Positions 52,010-61,618 are shown, counted from the first letter of the stretch. The stretch is DNA of 64,000 bases from Rhizobium vallis (GCF_003985155.1 NZ_ML133688.1:585464-649463); one strand, 5' to 3'. Notes: generated by a model not told the origin, from the sequence alone. A program made the numbers and translations.

Positions 52010-52122
52010 GCAAAACAAAAAGCTTGAGGTGACAGGCTGCCAGCCGATTACGACCGCAATCTGTAGGAAATGCGGCAATATCGAGACATGGACGATTTGT
52101 AATCTGTTGAAAAGCCTAAGGT

Positions 52123-52470
52123 TTACGCCCGGAAGATGAAGGATGCTCCGATTGCGATAAGCGCGAAGCCGATCGCATGGTTCCAGGTCAGGTTCTCGCC
52201 GAGCCAGAAGATGGAGAAGCCGGAAAAGACCAGCAGGGTGATCACCTCCTGCATCGTCTTCAACTGCGCCGTCGAATAGACCGCCGAGCCGATACGGTTG
52301 GCCGGCACCGCCAGGCAATATTCGAAAAAGGCGATGCCCCAGCTGACAATGATGGCGAGGGCGATGGCGCTGCCCTTATGCTTGAGATGCCCGTACCAGG
52401 CAAAGGTCATGAAGATGTTGGACGCAAACAGCATGACGATGGGCCAAACGGCGGCGGGAGAAAAGGACAT
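52123..52470 (-). CDS. DMT-family protein, DUF486
   Basis: A 115-aa membrane protein with four helices. FMTFAWYGHLKHKG, FFEYCLAVPANRIGS and LKTMQEVITLLVFSGFSIFW match DUF486, a small DMT-superfamily group like EmrE. Exporter of an unknown compound. It stands alone. Confidence 0.88.
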   Translation of the reverse strand: MSFSPAAVWPIVMLFASNIFMTFAWYGHLKHKGSAIALAIIVSWGIAFFEYCLAVPANRIGSAVYSTAQLKTMQEVITLLVFSGFSIFWLGENLTWNHAIGFALIAIGASFIFRA

Positions 52471-52898
52471 GGAGAAACTCGGAAGCTGTGGAGGAAATGG
52501 TTGATCCGACGAGACGCCGGGCGGGCCCTATCTATCACGCCGCCGTTCGGCCGCAACCCCCGAGACCACTGACCGATTGTCTCACGCCCGCGAGGCGATG
52601 CGGATGGCCGGCAGATCACAAGGCGGCGTGCCTCCCAGCAACACCCGGTTGCGATTTACGGGTCGAGCTCATGCGCTCCTGCTAGCCGTCTCGCGATACG
52701 GCATTCTCCAACGCCCATTTTCCTGCGCGCGGCATCCACCAACGCTCCTCATCCTGAGGCGCGTAGCCCATCGGGCGAAGCCTCGAAGGACACGCTGTGA
52801 CGCCACTCCTTGCATTCAGGCGCGTCTCGAGTGAGGCTTTCTCTCAAGTGCTTGGGCACGCAAGCGGCCTCCGCATCACGCCGACGCGCCGAACCGTC
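52471..52898. other. Gap of about 430 bases, one repeat, no gene
   Basis: No supported ORF. It contains a repeat at 52746-52792, with CCTCATCCTGAGGCGCG and GAAGCCTCGAAGGA, which is an inverted relative of the two 94-bp repeats near 63.1 and 63.8 kb. Confidence 0.5.
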
Positions 52899-53699
52899 TC
52901 ACGCCACCCTGCCCCGACACGCCCACGCTACCGACGCGAACGATCGCGGCCCATCCGGTTCTCCTGCCTCATAAGCGGCCCGAACGGCAGCATCCACAGC
53001 GGCTCGCTTGGCCGGCTCCAGCCCGCCGACATACTTGCCGAGCGGTCCCTCGCCTGCGGCGATCGGGGCCCAATAGTCGTCGAAGGAAAGGTAATCCATC
53101 CGGATCAACAGCGATGTCTCCTCGACATCGGCAAGCCCCTGCGCGATGAAAGTCTGCTTCATCTCCCCCGGCCGCATCATCGGCTGGAAACAATATTTGC
53201 GACGCATAGGCAGCGCGTTCTCATCGAGCATGACGACTGTGTCCCACATCATCCGCATGCCCGACATGCCGCCGTAGTGATCCCAGACGGCGGCCGCGAC
53301 CACGCCACCGGGACGCACGACCCGGGTCATCTCGGCCACCGCCTTGCCCGCCTCCGGCACGAAATGCAGCACGAGCAGCGACAGCGCCCGGTCGAAGCGG
53401 TTGTCCTCGAAGGGAAGTGCGCAGGCATCGGCCTGCTGAATCGCAATCCGCGGATCGCTATTGCGCGCTTTCGCCGCCTCGACGAAAACAGGCGAATAGT
53501 CGATGGCGGCGATCTCCCGCAGGCCCGGCCTCTGCGCCAGCGTGAATGTCAGGCTGCCGGTGCCGCATCCGACATCGAGCACGCGATCCCCATCCGCCAG
53601 CCCCGCGAAATCAATCAGCATCGGCGCCAACGTCCGGCTCCACCGGCCCATCAACCGCTCATAACCATCGGCACTCTCGACATGGAAACTCGACGGCAT
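52899..53699 (-). CDS. Class I SAM-dependent methyltransferase
   Basis: A 266-aa methyltransferase. Motif I is DRVLDVGCGTGSLTFTLA, motif II EIAAIDYSPVFVEAAKAR, and ALPFEDNRFDRALSLLVLHF is the usual post-motif region. No specific substrate is shown; UbiE-like or small-molecule types are possible. It stands alone and the start is unambiguous. Confidence 0.88.
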   Translation of the reverse strand: MPSSFHVESADGYERLMGRWSRTLAPMLIDFAGLADGDRVLDVGCGTGSLTFTLAQRPGLREIAAIDYSPVFVEAAKARNSDPRIAIQQADACALPFEDNRFDRALSLLVLHFVPEAGKAVAEMTRVVRPGGVVAAAVWDHYGGMSGMRMMWDTVVMLDENALPMRRKYCFQPMMRPGEMKQTFIAQGLADVEETSLLIRMDYLSFDDYWAPIAAGEGPLGKYVGGLEPAKRAAVDAAVRAAYEAGEPDGPRSFASVAWACRGRVA

Positions 53700-53885
53700 G
53701 AAAGCCTCCCCTCCAAGGACGATGAGCCATCAATATGGCTCCGAGGGGCGGCCCGTCGCAAGCGGATAGTCACCTGACACTTGTCAGGTATTCCGCGCGA
53801 TAAAGCCTCCGCGCAGAATACCCGTGTTGATGATGCCCAGGACCTCACCCGAGCGCCTGCTGCGGTCAACGTCCGTGCCAGCGTA

Positions 53886-54770
53886 TCAGGCGCCACCCTT
53901 GTCGAGAACGCTCCAATCAAACCCGCGCGCCCAATCGCGGTATCGGTGCCAGCCGACCTCAGGGAAATCGCGGCGCAGGGCGGCGATGTCGGCGTCGTAG
54001 CCGGTGCGGTCGAACCATTCGTACATCAGCGCCGCATCCTCGCTCTGCTGCCGCATGACCGTGATCGGCAGTTCCCGATAGGCGATCGGGCGGCCGAGGA
54101 CCTCGGACAGGATCTTCGCCTGCTCCTCGCCCGACAATTCGTCACCGGCAATGTCGAAACGCTTGCCGAACACCTGATCGCGTCGCTCGGCGAGCGCCGC
54201 GACGAAAGCGCCGATATCGGCAAGGCAGATCTGTTGCAGCACACGACCGGGCGGCAAGGCCGCGGCATAGACGCCCTGGCGCAGCCCGTCAATCGCCCAC
54301 GGCGCCACCGTGTTTTCCATGAAGGCGACGGGCGCGCTGATCGTGTAGGGAATGCCGAGCCCGGCAATATGCTTCTCGACGAGATATTTGCTTTCGAAAT
54401 GCGGAATGCCGGTTTTCTTGTCGGCATCGCCGACGGAAGAATAGATCAGATGGCCGATGCCGGCGGCCTTCGCCCCATTCGCGGCGGTAACACCCTGACG
54501 GGTTTCCGCTTCCGGGCCACTTTCGAAGCTGCTGCCCATCAGGAACATGGTATCGACGCCCGTCGCGGCCTTCGTCACCGACGCCGCATCATCGAGATCC
54601 CCGGCGACGATCTCGACTCCTGCAGCGGCCAGTCGCCGCGCATCGTCGCTATCAGGCCTGCGGCTGATTGCCCTGACGCGGTGTCCTCGCGCCGTCAATG
54701 CGCGCACGACCGCCCCGCCCTGCTGGCCGGTGGCGCCCGTGACCAAAACGCTTCTTCCATTACTGCTCAT
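53886..54770 (-). CDS. NmrA-like NAD(P)-binding protein
   Basis: A 294-aa atypical SDR of the NmrA/HSCARG type. Nucleotide site VLVTGATGQQGGAVVRALTA; GVDTMFLMGSSFE and GIGHLIYSSVGDADKKTG are typical, and the catalytic YxxxK is replaced by FESKYLVEKH. These sense or bind NADP(H) or reduce quinones. Divergent from a LysR gene with about 100 bases between, so likely its target. ATG at 54768-54770. Confidence 0.88.
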   Translation of the reverse strand: MSSNGRSVLVTGATGQQGGAVVRALTARGHRVRAISRRPDSDDARRLAAAGVEIVAGDLDDAASVTKAATGVDTMFLMGSSFESGPEAETRQGVTAANGAKAAGIGHLIYSSVGDADKKTGIPHFESKYLVEKHIAGLGIPYTISAPVAFMENTVAPWAIDGLRQGVYAAALPPGRVLQQICLADIGAFVAALAERRDQVFGKRFDIAGDELSGEEQAKILSEVLGRPIAYRELPITVMRQQSEDAALMYEWFDRTGYDADIAALRRDFPEVGWHRYRDWARGFDWSVLDKGGA

Positions 54771-54871
54771 GTCTCCGCTCCTTGTTGTTGGCGACAGGGG
54801 CAGAGGTAGGGCCTGTCGCATTGAACCATAATAGCCTACGATTGAGAAACATCGTGCCACTGGTGAATACA

Positions 54872-55795
54872 ATGCTCGACCTCAACGATATCGTCGTCTT
54901 CGCCCGCGTCGTCGAGGCCGGCAGCTTCACCGCCGCCGCCCGCCTGCTCGCCATGCCGAAGACGACGGTCAGCCGCCGCATCGCCGCGCTCGAGCGCGAG
55001 ATGGGTGTGCGCCTGCTGCAGCGCACCACCCGCAGCCTCAAGCTGACGGATGCGGGGCGCCTCTATTACGAGGAGAGCAGCCAGGCGCTGCGCACGCTGG
55101 AACAAGCCAACCTCCGCCTGGCCGAGGCGCGGGCGGAACCATCAGGCACGATCCGCATCTCCGCGCCGGTCGGTTTCGGCGGCCACTTCCTTGCCGCCGC
55201 GATTTTCGATTTCCTGGCGGCCTACCCGAAAACGAAGGTCGAGCTGCGCCTCACCGACGACCGGCTCAACCTCATCGAGAGCGGCATAGACCTCGCCTTC
55301 CGCACCGGCATCCTGGAGGATTCCACGCTGATTGCCCGCAAGCTCGGCTCGACCTACAGGGTTCTCTGCGCCAGCCCGGACTATCTCGCCCGCTGCGGCG
55401 CGCCTGATCGGCCCGCCGATCTCACCCGCCACGACTGCGTCATCGCCGGCCCGTCGGCCACCAATGCGCACTGGACGCTGGAGGGCATCGACGGCCAGGA
55501 GACGATCTCGGTATCGGGACGCTTCGCCGCCAACGAAATGCAGGCGGTCATGGCTGCCGCGATTGCCGGCCACGGCATCGCCCAGCTGCCGCGCGGACCT
55601 GCAGAGGCCTGCATTAGGGATGGCCGGCTACGCCGCGTTCTCGACGGCTACACGACGCCGGCCGGCGGTCTGCATGTCGTCTATCCCAGCAGCCAGAACC
55701 TGTCGCCGCTGGTCAAGGCATTCATCCAGCTGGCAATCGATCACCTGAACGCGGGGAATGGCGCAAGCGACGAACTCCCGATCATATCGCGATAG
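54872..55795 (+). CDS. LysR-family regulator divergent from the NmrA-like gene
   Basis: A 307-aa LysR protein: ARVVEAGSFTAAARLLAMPK, TTVSRRIAALEREMGVRLLQ, RTTRSLKLTDAGRLYYEES and a full effector domain. It is of the DsdC/AaeR-like subgroup often paired with an oxidoreductase. I start it at the ATG at 54872; the longer option extends into the divergent promoter area. Its stop lies one base from that of the following convergent gene. Confidence 0.9.
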   Translation: MLDLNDIVVFARVVEAGSFTAAARLLAMPKTTVSRRIAALEREMGVRLLQRTTRSLKLTDAGRLYYEESSQALRTLEQANLRLAEARAEPSGTIRISAPVGFGGHFLAAAIFDFLAAYPKTKVELRLTDDRLNLIESGIDLAFRTGILEDSTLIARKLGSTYRVLCASPDYLARCGAPDRPADLTRHDCVIAGPSATNAHWTLEGIDGQETISVSGRFAANEMQAVMAAAIAGHGIAQLPRGPAEACIRDGRLRRVLDGYTTPAGGLHVVYPSSQNLSPLVKAFIQLAIDHLNAGNGASDELPIISR

Positions 55796-55796
55796 G

Positions 55797-56051
55797 TTAC
55801 CGCCAGAGAAAATCCGGCCCGGTGCTCTGCGACGTCAGCTTGAGCGTCCCGTCCGGTTGCACGAGATAGCTCTCGAAGACGCGGTAGCCGAAATCGCCGA
55901 GAAAGGTGTGCTGGACCACCGTTCCCGGGCGATAGGGCGAATGGATGACCTTTCCGCCATAGGTGAGACTGCCTGGCAGCGGCTGGGGTGCGCCTGAATT
56001 ACTGGCGCAGGCCGCAAGCGCGAAGAAAACGGCAATGAGCGCGTGCCTCAT
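55797..56051 (-). CDS. Small lipoprotein
   Basis: An 84-aa protein with a lipobox (MRHALIAVFFALAACASNS; C19) and a mature part GSLTYGGKVIHSPYRPGTV and FGYRVFESYLVQPDGTLKLT. The cysteine would be lipid-modified. No family recognised. Convergent to LysR with a one-base gap. Confidence 0.72.
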   Translation of the reverse strand: MRHALIAVFFALAACASNSGAPQPLPGSLTYGGKVIHSPYRPGTVVQHTFLGDFGYRVFESYLVQPDGTLKLTSQSTGPDFLWR

Positions 56052-56104
56052 CCTGGCCTCCCTTGCCGGTGACATCAGCGCCTGAATAATACGACTTTGC
56101 CCGG

Positions 56105-56482
56105 TCAGAAGATAGCGTTCCTGCCTGCGTAGTCTCGGCGCAGCGCCTCTGCCCGCGTGAGCGCGCTGGCGATCTGGTCGGCGCTGAAAGGCTTGGCGAT
56201 CACATCGAGCGCGCCTTCGATCCCGTGTCCGATGCTCTTCGGACTGCCGGTCACGAAGATGACGTCGACGCCAAAGCGGTCGATCAGCCGGCGTGCGAGC
56301 TGGACGCCGCTCAGGCCGTCGGCAAGCCTGAGATCGACGAGCGCGACATCGCTTCTCGGAGCATAGGCGAGAGCCTGCTCCATCGTCGAAACCGGCCCGA
56401 CGGCCTGGTGTCCGGCATCCTGCACGATACGCTCGAGTTCAAGGGCGATGAAGTTCTCGTCTTCGACGATCATGACGTTCAT
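56105..56482 (-). CDS. Single-domain response regulator
   Basis: A 125-aa receiver-only protein. MIVEDENFIALELERIVQDA carries the acidic pair, D50 in ALVDLRLADG is the phospho-acceptor, and KPF near the end the lysine. There is no output domain, so it relays phosphate or binds a partner. ATG at 56480-56482 with GGGAGGAGG upstream. No kinase is adjacent; a receiver-kinase hybrid lies at 8493. Confidence 0.9.
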   Translation of the reverse strand: MNVMIVEDENFIALELERIVQDAGHQAVGPVSTMEQALAYAPRSDVALVDLRLADGLSGVQLARRLIDRFGVDVIFVTGSPKSIGHGIEGALDVIAKPFSADQIASALTRAEALRRDYAGRNAIF

Positions 56483-56616
56483 GGATATCCTCCTCCCATG
56501 GACAAGCGATCCGCGGCACACCCCCAGCAATCGATACAACGCAACTTCCCCTCGAATGTTTCCATTTCGAAAGATATGCGTGTCGAAAATGGTAACTGAT
56601 TTATCGGGCGTCCGCG

Positions 56617-56693
56617 GGTGAGTGAGTAGGAAATAGTGATTAGTGAGTAGGAAAAACCACTCACTAACGACTACTCACTACTCACTAATCACC
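56617..56693. repeat. AT-richer palindrome upstream of the response regulator
   Basis: GTGATTAGTGAGTAG (56636-56650) is exactly complementary to CTACTCACTAATCAC (56678-56692), with 27 bases between. The loop and flanks repeat GAGTAG and CTCAC several times. It lies between the response regulator and the leftward DUF899 gene. Confidence 0.75.
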
Positions 56694-56714
56694 GCCGCGT
56701 CGAAGAGGCCTCGC

Positions 56715-57503
56715 TTACCGCTTCGCCTTCGCGCTTTCCTCCCGGAACGCCGCCTCGCCGGCATCGGAGATCTCGACCCATTTCTTGTCGGGCGCGGCAT
56801 CGGCGACATAGGCGTCGTGCCAGTTCCACCATTTGTAGGTCGGCGTCTGCGGATAGCCCTCGGGCGAATCCTCCCAGGCTTCCTGGCGGCCGAGCGGCGT
56901 GATGTCGAGATAATTCCAGGTGCCGCCCATCTGCTCGTCGCCGCGGTTGTTGACGAAATAGGTGCGGAAGATCCGCTCGCCGTCGCGGTAAAACACATTG
57001 GTGCCATGCCACTCGTCGACGCCGAAATCCTTGTCGAAGCTGTCGGTGATCGTCACCCACGGCATCGTCCAGCCCATCCGCGCTTTCAGGCTGATGATCT
57101 CGGCCTGCGGGGCGCGCGAGGCGAAGACGAGGGTCGTGTCGCGGGCATTCAGATGCGCGACATGGGCGACCTGGTCGGCGACCATCGAGCAGCCGCGGCA
57201 GGCATGCTCGGGCCAGCCGAAGACGCCGGGCTCGTAAAAGGCGCGGTAGACGATGAGCTGATGCCGGCCCGCAAACAGGTCGAGCAGCCCGACCCTGCCC
57301 TCCGGCCCTTCGAACGCATAGTTCGTTTCCACAGCCGTCCACGGCATGCGGCGGCGCTCGGCGGCCAGCGCGTCGCGGGCGCGGGTCTCGGCCTTTTCCT
57401 TGACGAGCAGCTGCTTGCGGGCCGCCTCCCAGGCCTCGTGCGACACGACAGGCGGTCTGTGCATGGTCTGCCCGCTTTTTCCATTCTCTGCTGTTCCGGT
57501 CAT
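56715..57503 (-). CDS. DUF899 thioredoxin-like protein
   Basis: A 262-aa protein of the DUF899 family, thioredoxin fold. HACRGCSMVADQVAHVAHLN contains the CxxC, and VSHEAWEAARKQLLVKEKAE, NVFYRDGERIFRTYFVNNRG and GTWNYLDITPLGRQE are family marks. Likely a thiol redox protein; substrate unknown. Monocistronic. Confidence 0.9.
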   Translation of the reverse strand: MTGTAENGKSGQTMHRPPVVSHEAWEAARKQLLVKEKAETRARDALAAERRRMPWTAVETNYAFEGPEGRVGLLDLFAGRHQLIVYRAFYEPGVFGWPEHACRGCSMVADQVAHVAHLNARDTTLVFASRAPQAEIISLKARMGWTMPWVTITDSFDKDFGVDEWHGTNVFYRDGERIFRTYFVNNRGDEQMGGTWNYLDITPLGRQEAWEDSPEGYPQTPTYKWWNWHDAYVADAAPDKKWVEISDAGEAAFREESAKAKR

Positions 57504-57750
57504 CGCTTCAATCTCCTGATTGGGGCGAATTCCCGCGCTCCATCACCGAAGCCGGTTCATCGCGCATTGATCGGAGATAGTTTCGCACCTGACATTGCAC
57601 AGTGGGAGTAACAAGTGTGACCGCATTCTGGTCGCCGCTGATCGCAGCGACGGCGCCGGTTCCGGGGGAGCATGCTCGAGCACGCGCTGATGATGCCCGA
57701 ACAAGTGCTTCTCGCCGTGCGTCGATTAGCAAATCGCGTGAGCAGGCGTG
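57504..57750. other. Gap without a supported gene
   Basis: Short ORFs only; none has a ribosome site or a family match. It holds the DUF899 promoter and the end of the rhomboid gene. Confidence 0.4.
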
Positions 57751-59481
57751 TCACTTCTGCACGCCAAGACTGCTCAATTCGCCTTTCGCGCCGCTATATT
57801 CCAGGAAGGTCGTGGGGCAGGAGGACAAGGCTGCCTGGAGCCGTGGGCGGGCCTCCTGAATGTTGCCACCCAACAAATACCATTCGCCACTGTAAAATGT
57901 GGCCTCGCAACGCTGGTTGCTATCGGCCGCCTTCGCCATCAGTTCATCCGGTTTCAACGCGCCGAGAAAAAGACTGTAGACAGGATATGGCCATATCCCC
58001 TGCTCCGTTTTGCCGGCCGCGATCCTGAGATCGGCGGTTGCCTTTGCATCATTGCCACGCGTTTGAGCGAAAAAACGCCAGAGATTGTAATAGGGAGCAT
58101 TCTCGGGATTCTCGGTTGCAGCAACGGCGAACCCCGTGGCGGCTTCCTCGTACCGTCCTGAGAAAAAGTTCGACATCGGGTCATCGAGAATGAATTGGCG
58201 GGTATTGCTGATCGGAAAAAGCGACACCGCCGCCACAATAACAAACAGAGTGCTGAAGGCTATTGCCGCCGCGCCGAAACGAGGTGTCGGGCGCTCTTTC
58301 GGCCAGAACGCCAGCAGCAGGAACGATAGCGCGGCCCCGGTCAACGCGCCGCCGAAATGTCCGGCATAATCAATGTTCTCACCGCTTCTTGCTGCCGAGA
58401 GGAACGGCAGCAGGGAGGGTATCAGAATTTGAGCTGCTCCGATCCGCAGGGAATCCGCAATCGGCCCTGACCGGAAACGGAAGCTTGCCGCGACGACGGC
58501 TGCGAAAAGCCCGACGATCCCGCCGGAGGCGCCGACCCCAACCGTGTTTGGAGCGTTGATCCACACCGATGCGACAGACCCGCCAAGGGCACTGGCGAAA
58601 AAAATCGCTGCAAACCAGCGCCAGCCGATCAGGCGTTCGAGGAGCCGTCCGGCGAACCACAGGGAAACGCAATTGAACGCCAGATGGAGGATGCCTGCAT
58701 GCATGAATGGTGCGGTAAACAGCCGCCACCATTCGCCGTCCTCGACGATGCTTCGACGAAACGTTCCTCCGAGGATGTAGAGAGTCCGAATGGTGGGAGA
58801 GCCGGCGACGGGTGGTTCGATACCAAAGGTGAGCTCAGCGGCATAGACCGCGACCAAAGTAGCAAGAAGAACATAGGTGAAGACGGGATGACCGGCGCTG
58901 TTCAGAGCGGGGCCCGGCGCTTCGTCTTCATCATGCAGGGCAATCGCGCCATCTGCCGGCATGGCCTGGCGTGCGGCTTCATGGGCTTCGGATGCCAATG
59001 CCACGAACTGATCGACTATCCTGTCCGGATTGCCCCGCAATACGTGCAGAGCGACGCCGACCTTGGCGCGCGAACCCGAGAGCCGGCTCGCCAGCCACCG
59101 CCTGGTTAAGGTCCTGGCGGCAACGGGATCAAGGTGAAGAATGAGAGCATCCGAATGTTTGCTCCGGACTCTGTCAAAGTTTCGGATGGCAGACCACGGC
59201 AGTATCTGGCCAGGGAAGTTCGGCAGACGGATGCCGGCCGTCGATATGACGAGTCCGGGCTCCACGGAGAAGAGCTTGGGCAACAGCAGCAACGCTATAA
59301 TGCCACAAAACGCTGAGCCCAGCACCACGAAGACCCAAATCAAATGAGGGTCCTGATCCCCAGGTGGATGGAATCCCAGCCAGATGATTCCCGCCGTGAA
59401 GACGACGAGAACCAGGAAAATCCGGAGTAATTTTCCTTTGTTGTAGGCATATTCCGTTCTGCGCAGTTCTTCAGGCTTCAT
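57751..59481 (-). CDS. Rhomboid protease with N-terminal and C-terminal extra domains
   Basis: A 576-aa membrane protein. Residues 20-70 hold two helices, and 75-180 a soluble beta-rich domain (PH-like, IRLPNFPGQILPWSAIRNFD). Residues 195-395 are a rhomboid core: FTAPFMHAGILHLAFNCVSL, catalytic S319 in GVGASGGIVGLFA and H375 in IDYAGHFGGALTG. After a further helix, 430-576 is helical and TPR-like (SGRYEEAATGFAVAATENPE). The catalytic dyad is intact. The substrate is unknown; the added domains may recruit it. Confidence 0.85.
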   Translation of the reverse strand: MKPEELRRTEYAYNKGKLLRIFLVLVVFTAGIIWLGFHPPGDQDPHLIWVFVVLGSAFCGIIALLLLPKLFSVEPGLVISTAGIRLPNFPGQILPWSAIRNFDRVRSKHSDALILHLDPVAARTLTRRWLASRLSGSRAKVGVALHVLRGNPDRIVDQFVALASEAHEAARQAMPADGAIALHDEDEAPGPALNSAGHPVFTYVLLATLVAVYAAELTFGIEPPVAGSPTIRTLYILGGTFRRSIVEDGEWWRLFTAPFMHAGILHLAFNCVSLWFAGRLLERLIGWRWFAAIFFASALGGSVASVWINAPNTVGVGASGGIVGLFAAVVAASFRFRSGPIADSLRIGAAQILIPSLLPFLSAARSGENIDYAGHFGGALTGAALSFLLLAFWPKERPTPRFGAAAIAFSTLFVIVAAVSLFPISNTRQFILDDPMSNFFSGRYEEAATGFAVAATENPENAPYYNLWRFFAQTRGNDAKATADLRIAAGKTEQGIWPYPVYSLFLGALKPDELMAKAADSNQRCEATFYSGEWYLLGGNIQEARPRLQAALSSCPTTFLEYSGAKGELSSLGVQK

Positions 59482-59737
59482 TCAAAATTCTCGCTGAAAA
59501 GTATCGGCTGCATGCATGCCTGTTCAACGTCGCAATGTGTGACTCTCTGTAGACAAGGAAAGGACACTGGATCGAATTTATCTACCTGGAATGGCATTCT
59601 GCAAGGCCAAACGCTATTGCATGGCGTGTGATTTCTTGCGCCGGCCAACTATCGTCACTCCAGACCATCAGCAGAGTTGCCAAAAGCAGGCGAGTGTCGG
59701 AAGCTTGTTTTCGGCTATAGGCGACGGATTGTTTGAC

Positions 59738-60505
59738 ATGACGACAGCCTCATCAAATGAGACGGCCACGCTCGGCGGCGCCAGGATCTGCCGCGGCTGC
59801 TGGGATCAGATGCATATGCCGATCCCGATCGGCGGCCCGCTGGCGCTGCCCTTCCGCGCCTTCGGCATCACCCGCAGCAAGATGAACCCCGATATCTGCA
59901 CGATCTGCGAGCGCTCCTTCCAATATGTGAAGAAGAAGCGCCAGATCACCGTCGATGCCACCATCCTGTTTGCCGACATCCGGGGCTTTACCGATCTTTC
60001 CGAGCGCATCGAGGCGGTGCGCTTGAGCGAAATCGTCAGCCTCTTCCAGGATCGCTGCGCCCAGGCGATCTGGGCGCATGACGGCATCGTCAACAAGCAG
60101 ATGGGCGATGGGCTGATGGCGATCTTCAACTTCCCGATCATCCGGAAGGATCACGCCGGCGCCGCGATCCTGGCCGCGCAGGAGATCCAGCGCAATTGCG
60201 CCGCGGCGCTGAGCGGCCTGGCGCCGGACGCCCTGCCCGGCCGCCCGCTCGGGGTCGGCGTCGGCATCCATTCCGGCGAGGTCCAGATCGGCGAGTTCTC
60301 CAGCTTCCGCAGCGATTTCACCGCCATCGGCGGCGTCGTCAACCAGGCCGCCAGGCTGGAATCCCAGGCCGCGGCCGGCGAGATCCTGGTCTCGGCGGAG
60401 ACGGCGGCGCAGGCTCCTGATCTCGCGGCCGGCGCAGAGACGCGCGTGCTCACGCTGAAAGGCATCGAGCAGCCGGTGCAGGCAAGGGTGCTGGTCAAGC
60501 GCTGA
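59738..60505 (+). CDS. Class III adenylate/guanylate cyclase with double CxxC N terminus
   Basis: A 255-aa soluble cyclase. Residues 18-57 have two CxxC pairs, ICRGCWDQ (C18, C21) and DICTICERSF (C54, C57), a likely zinc or Fe-S site. The catalytic domain follows: ATILFADIRGFTDLSERI (metal D80), KQMGDGLMAIFNFP (metal D124), and GGVVNQAARLESQA (transition-state N and R). The start at 59738 is chosen because the upstream 49 residues have no homology. Signal unknown; redox or metal control is inferred. Confidence 0.88.
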   Translation: MTTASSNETATLGGARICRGCWDQMHMPIPIGGPLALPFRAFGITRSKMNPDICTICERSFQYVKKKRQITVDATILFADIRGFTDLSERIEAVRLSEIVSLFQDRCAQAIWAHDGIVNKQMGDGLMAIFNFPIIRKDHAGAAILAAQEIQRNCAAALSGLAPDALPGRPLGVGVGIHSGEVQIGEFSSFRSDFTAIGGVVNQAARLESQAAAGEILVSAETAAQAPDLAAGAETRVLTLKGIEQPVQARVLVKR

Positions 60506-60671
60506 CCGACTGCGGCCGAGTCACGGCCTTCTTCGAAAGATCCCCCACCTTCAACACGGTGGCCGCAATTCCTCACGCTGTGATTGCTGAGCGCGCCGGA
60601 TTGCAAGCCGATTAATCCTCCTGAAACGAAGATTGCTTATCTCTAAGCCATCCAAATGGTTGGGGTTACTC

Positions 60672-61127
60672 ATGGGCAGTTTTTCTCTGTGGCACTGGTT
60701 GATCCTCCTGATCCTGGTCGTCGTGCCGTTGATCTTCATCTTCAGAAATCCGCCGGCCGGGCCGAACCGCTTCGGCGGCCTGCCCGAAGCAATGGGCTTC
60801 GGCCAGGCGATCAAGAGCTATTTCAAGAAATATGTGGATTTCACCGGCAGAGCGAGCCGATCGGAGTTCTGGTTTTCGTGGCTCTTCGTCTTTCTCGTCG
60901 CCAGCGTTTTATACGCGGTCGACCGGACCGAAATTTTGTACTGGATCTGGTCGCTGGCCACGCTTCTTCCATCGATCGCCATGGCCACCCGACGTCTTCA
61001 CGACATCAACCGAAGCGGATGGCACCTGCTTCTTGGGCTGCTCTTTCCCATTGGCTCGATTGCCGTCCTCGTATGGTATTGCAGAGCGCCGGCTGCGGAC
61101 CATTCCAGGTCATCCGTCTTTGCTTGA
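60672..61127 (+). CDS. DUF805 membrane protein
   Basis: A 151-aa protein with about four helices. GFGQAIKSYFKKYVDFTGRA, SRSEFWFSWLFVFLVASVLY and AMATRRLHDINRSGWHLLLG are the DUF805 marks. A phage/stress-linked membrane family with no known function. Start at the ATG at 60672 (helix MGSFSLWHWLILLILVVVPL). Confidence 0.85.
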   Translation: MGSFSLWHWLILLILVVVPLIFIFRNPPAGPNRFGGLPEAMGFGQAIKSYFKKYVDFTGRASRSEFWFSWLFVFLVASVLYAVDRTEILYWIWSLATLLPSIAMATRRLHDINRSGWHLLLGLLFPIGSIAVLVWYCRAPAADHSRSSVFA

Positions 61128-61216
61128 GGATACAGCGCCGGCGAGCGTGGGTTGAGACCGTTGCCCGGTTGAGGCAGAATGCCGTTATCGAATAAAGACA
61201 GAATGGACCGCCCCTC

Positions 61217-61618
61217 ATGCTGACCGGTTCATGCCATTGCGGCAAGGCGAGCTGGACGCTCGAAGGCGATCCCGGCTCGATCACCGCATGCAACTGCACG
61301 CTCTGCCGGCGCTACGGCACGCTCTGGGCCTATGACTACGAGGGAGAGCGCATCGCCCTCAGCGGCGAGACGGCTTCCTACACCCGCGCCGGCAAGGACA
61401 ACCCGTCGCTCGAAATATTGTTCTGCCCGACCTGCGCCTGCGTGCTCAGCTGGCGCGGCCTGTGGCTGGACGACAAGGGCCGCCGCCGCATGGCCGTCAA
61501 CATCCGGCTTGCTCCCCCTGAACTCGTCGCCGACCTGCCGATCGATCATTTCGACGGGCTGGAGACGTTTGAAGACCTTCCGTCCGATGGGCGATGTGTG
61601 AGGGATCTCTGGTTTTGA
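61217..61618 (+). CDS. GFA / CENP-V family zinc protein
   Basis: A 133-aa GFA-domain protein. Cysteines in SCHCGKASW (C6, C8), ACNCTLCRRYGTLW (C25, C27, C30) and FCPTCACVLSWR (C70, C73, C75) form the two zinc sites of the family, whose founder is glutathione-dependent formaldehyde-activating enzyme. Most members are not Gfa itself, so only the fold is claimed. Monocistronic. Confidence 0.92.
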   Translation: MLTGSCHCGKASWTLEGDPGSITACNCTLCRRYGTLWAYDYEGERIALSGETASYTRAGKDNPSLEILFCPTCACVLSWRGLWLDDKGRRRMAVNIRLAPPELVADLPIDHFDGLETFEDLPSDGRCVRDLWF

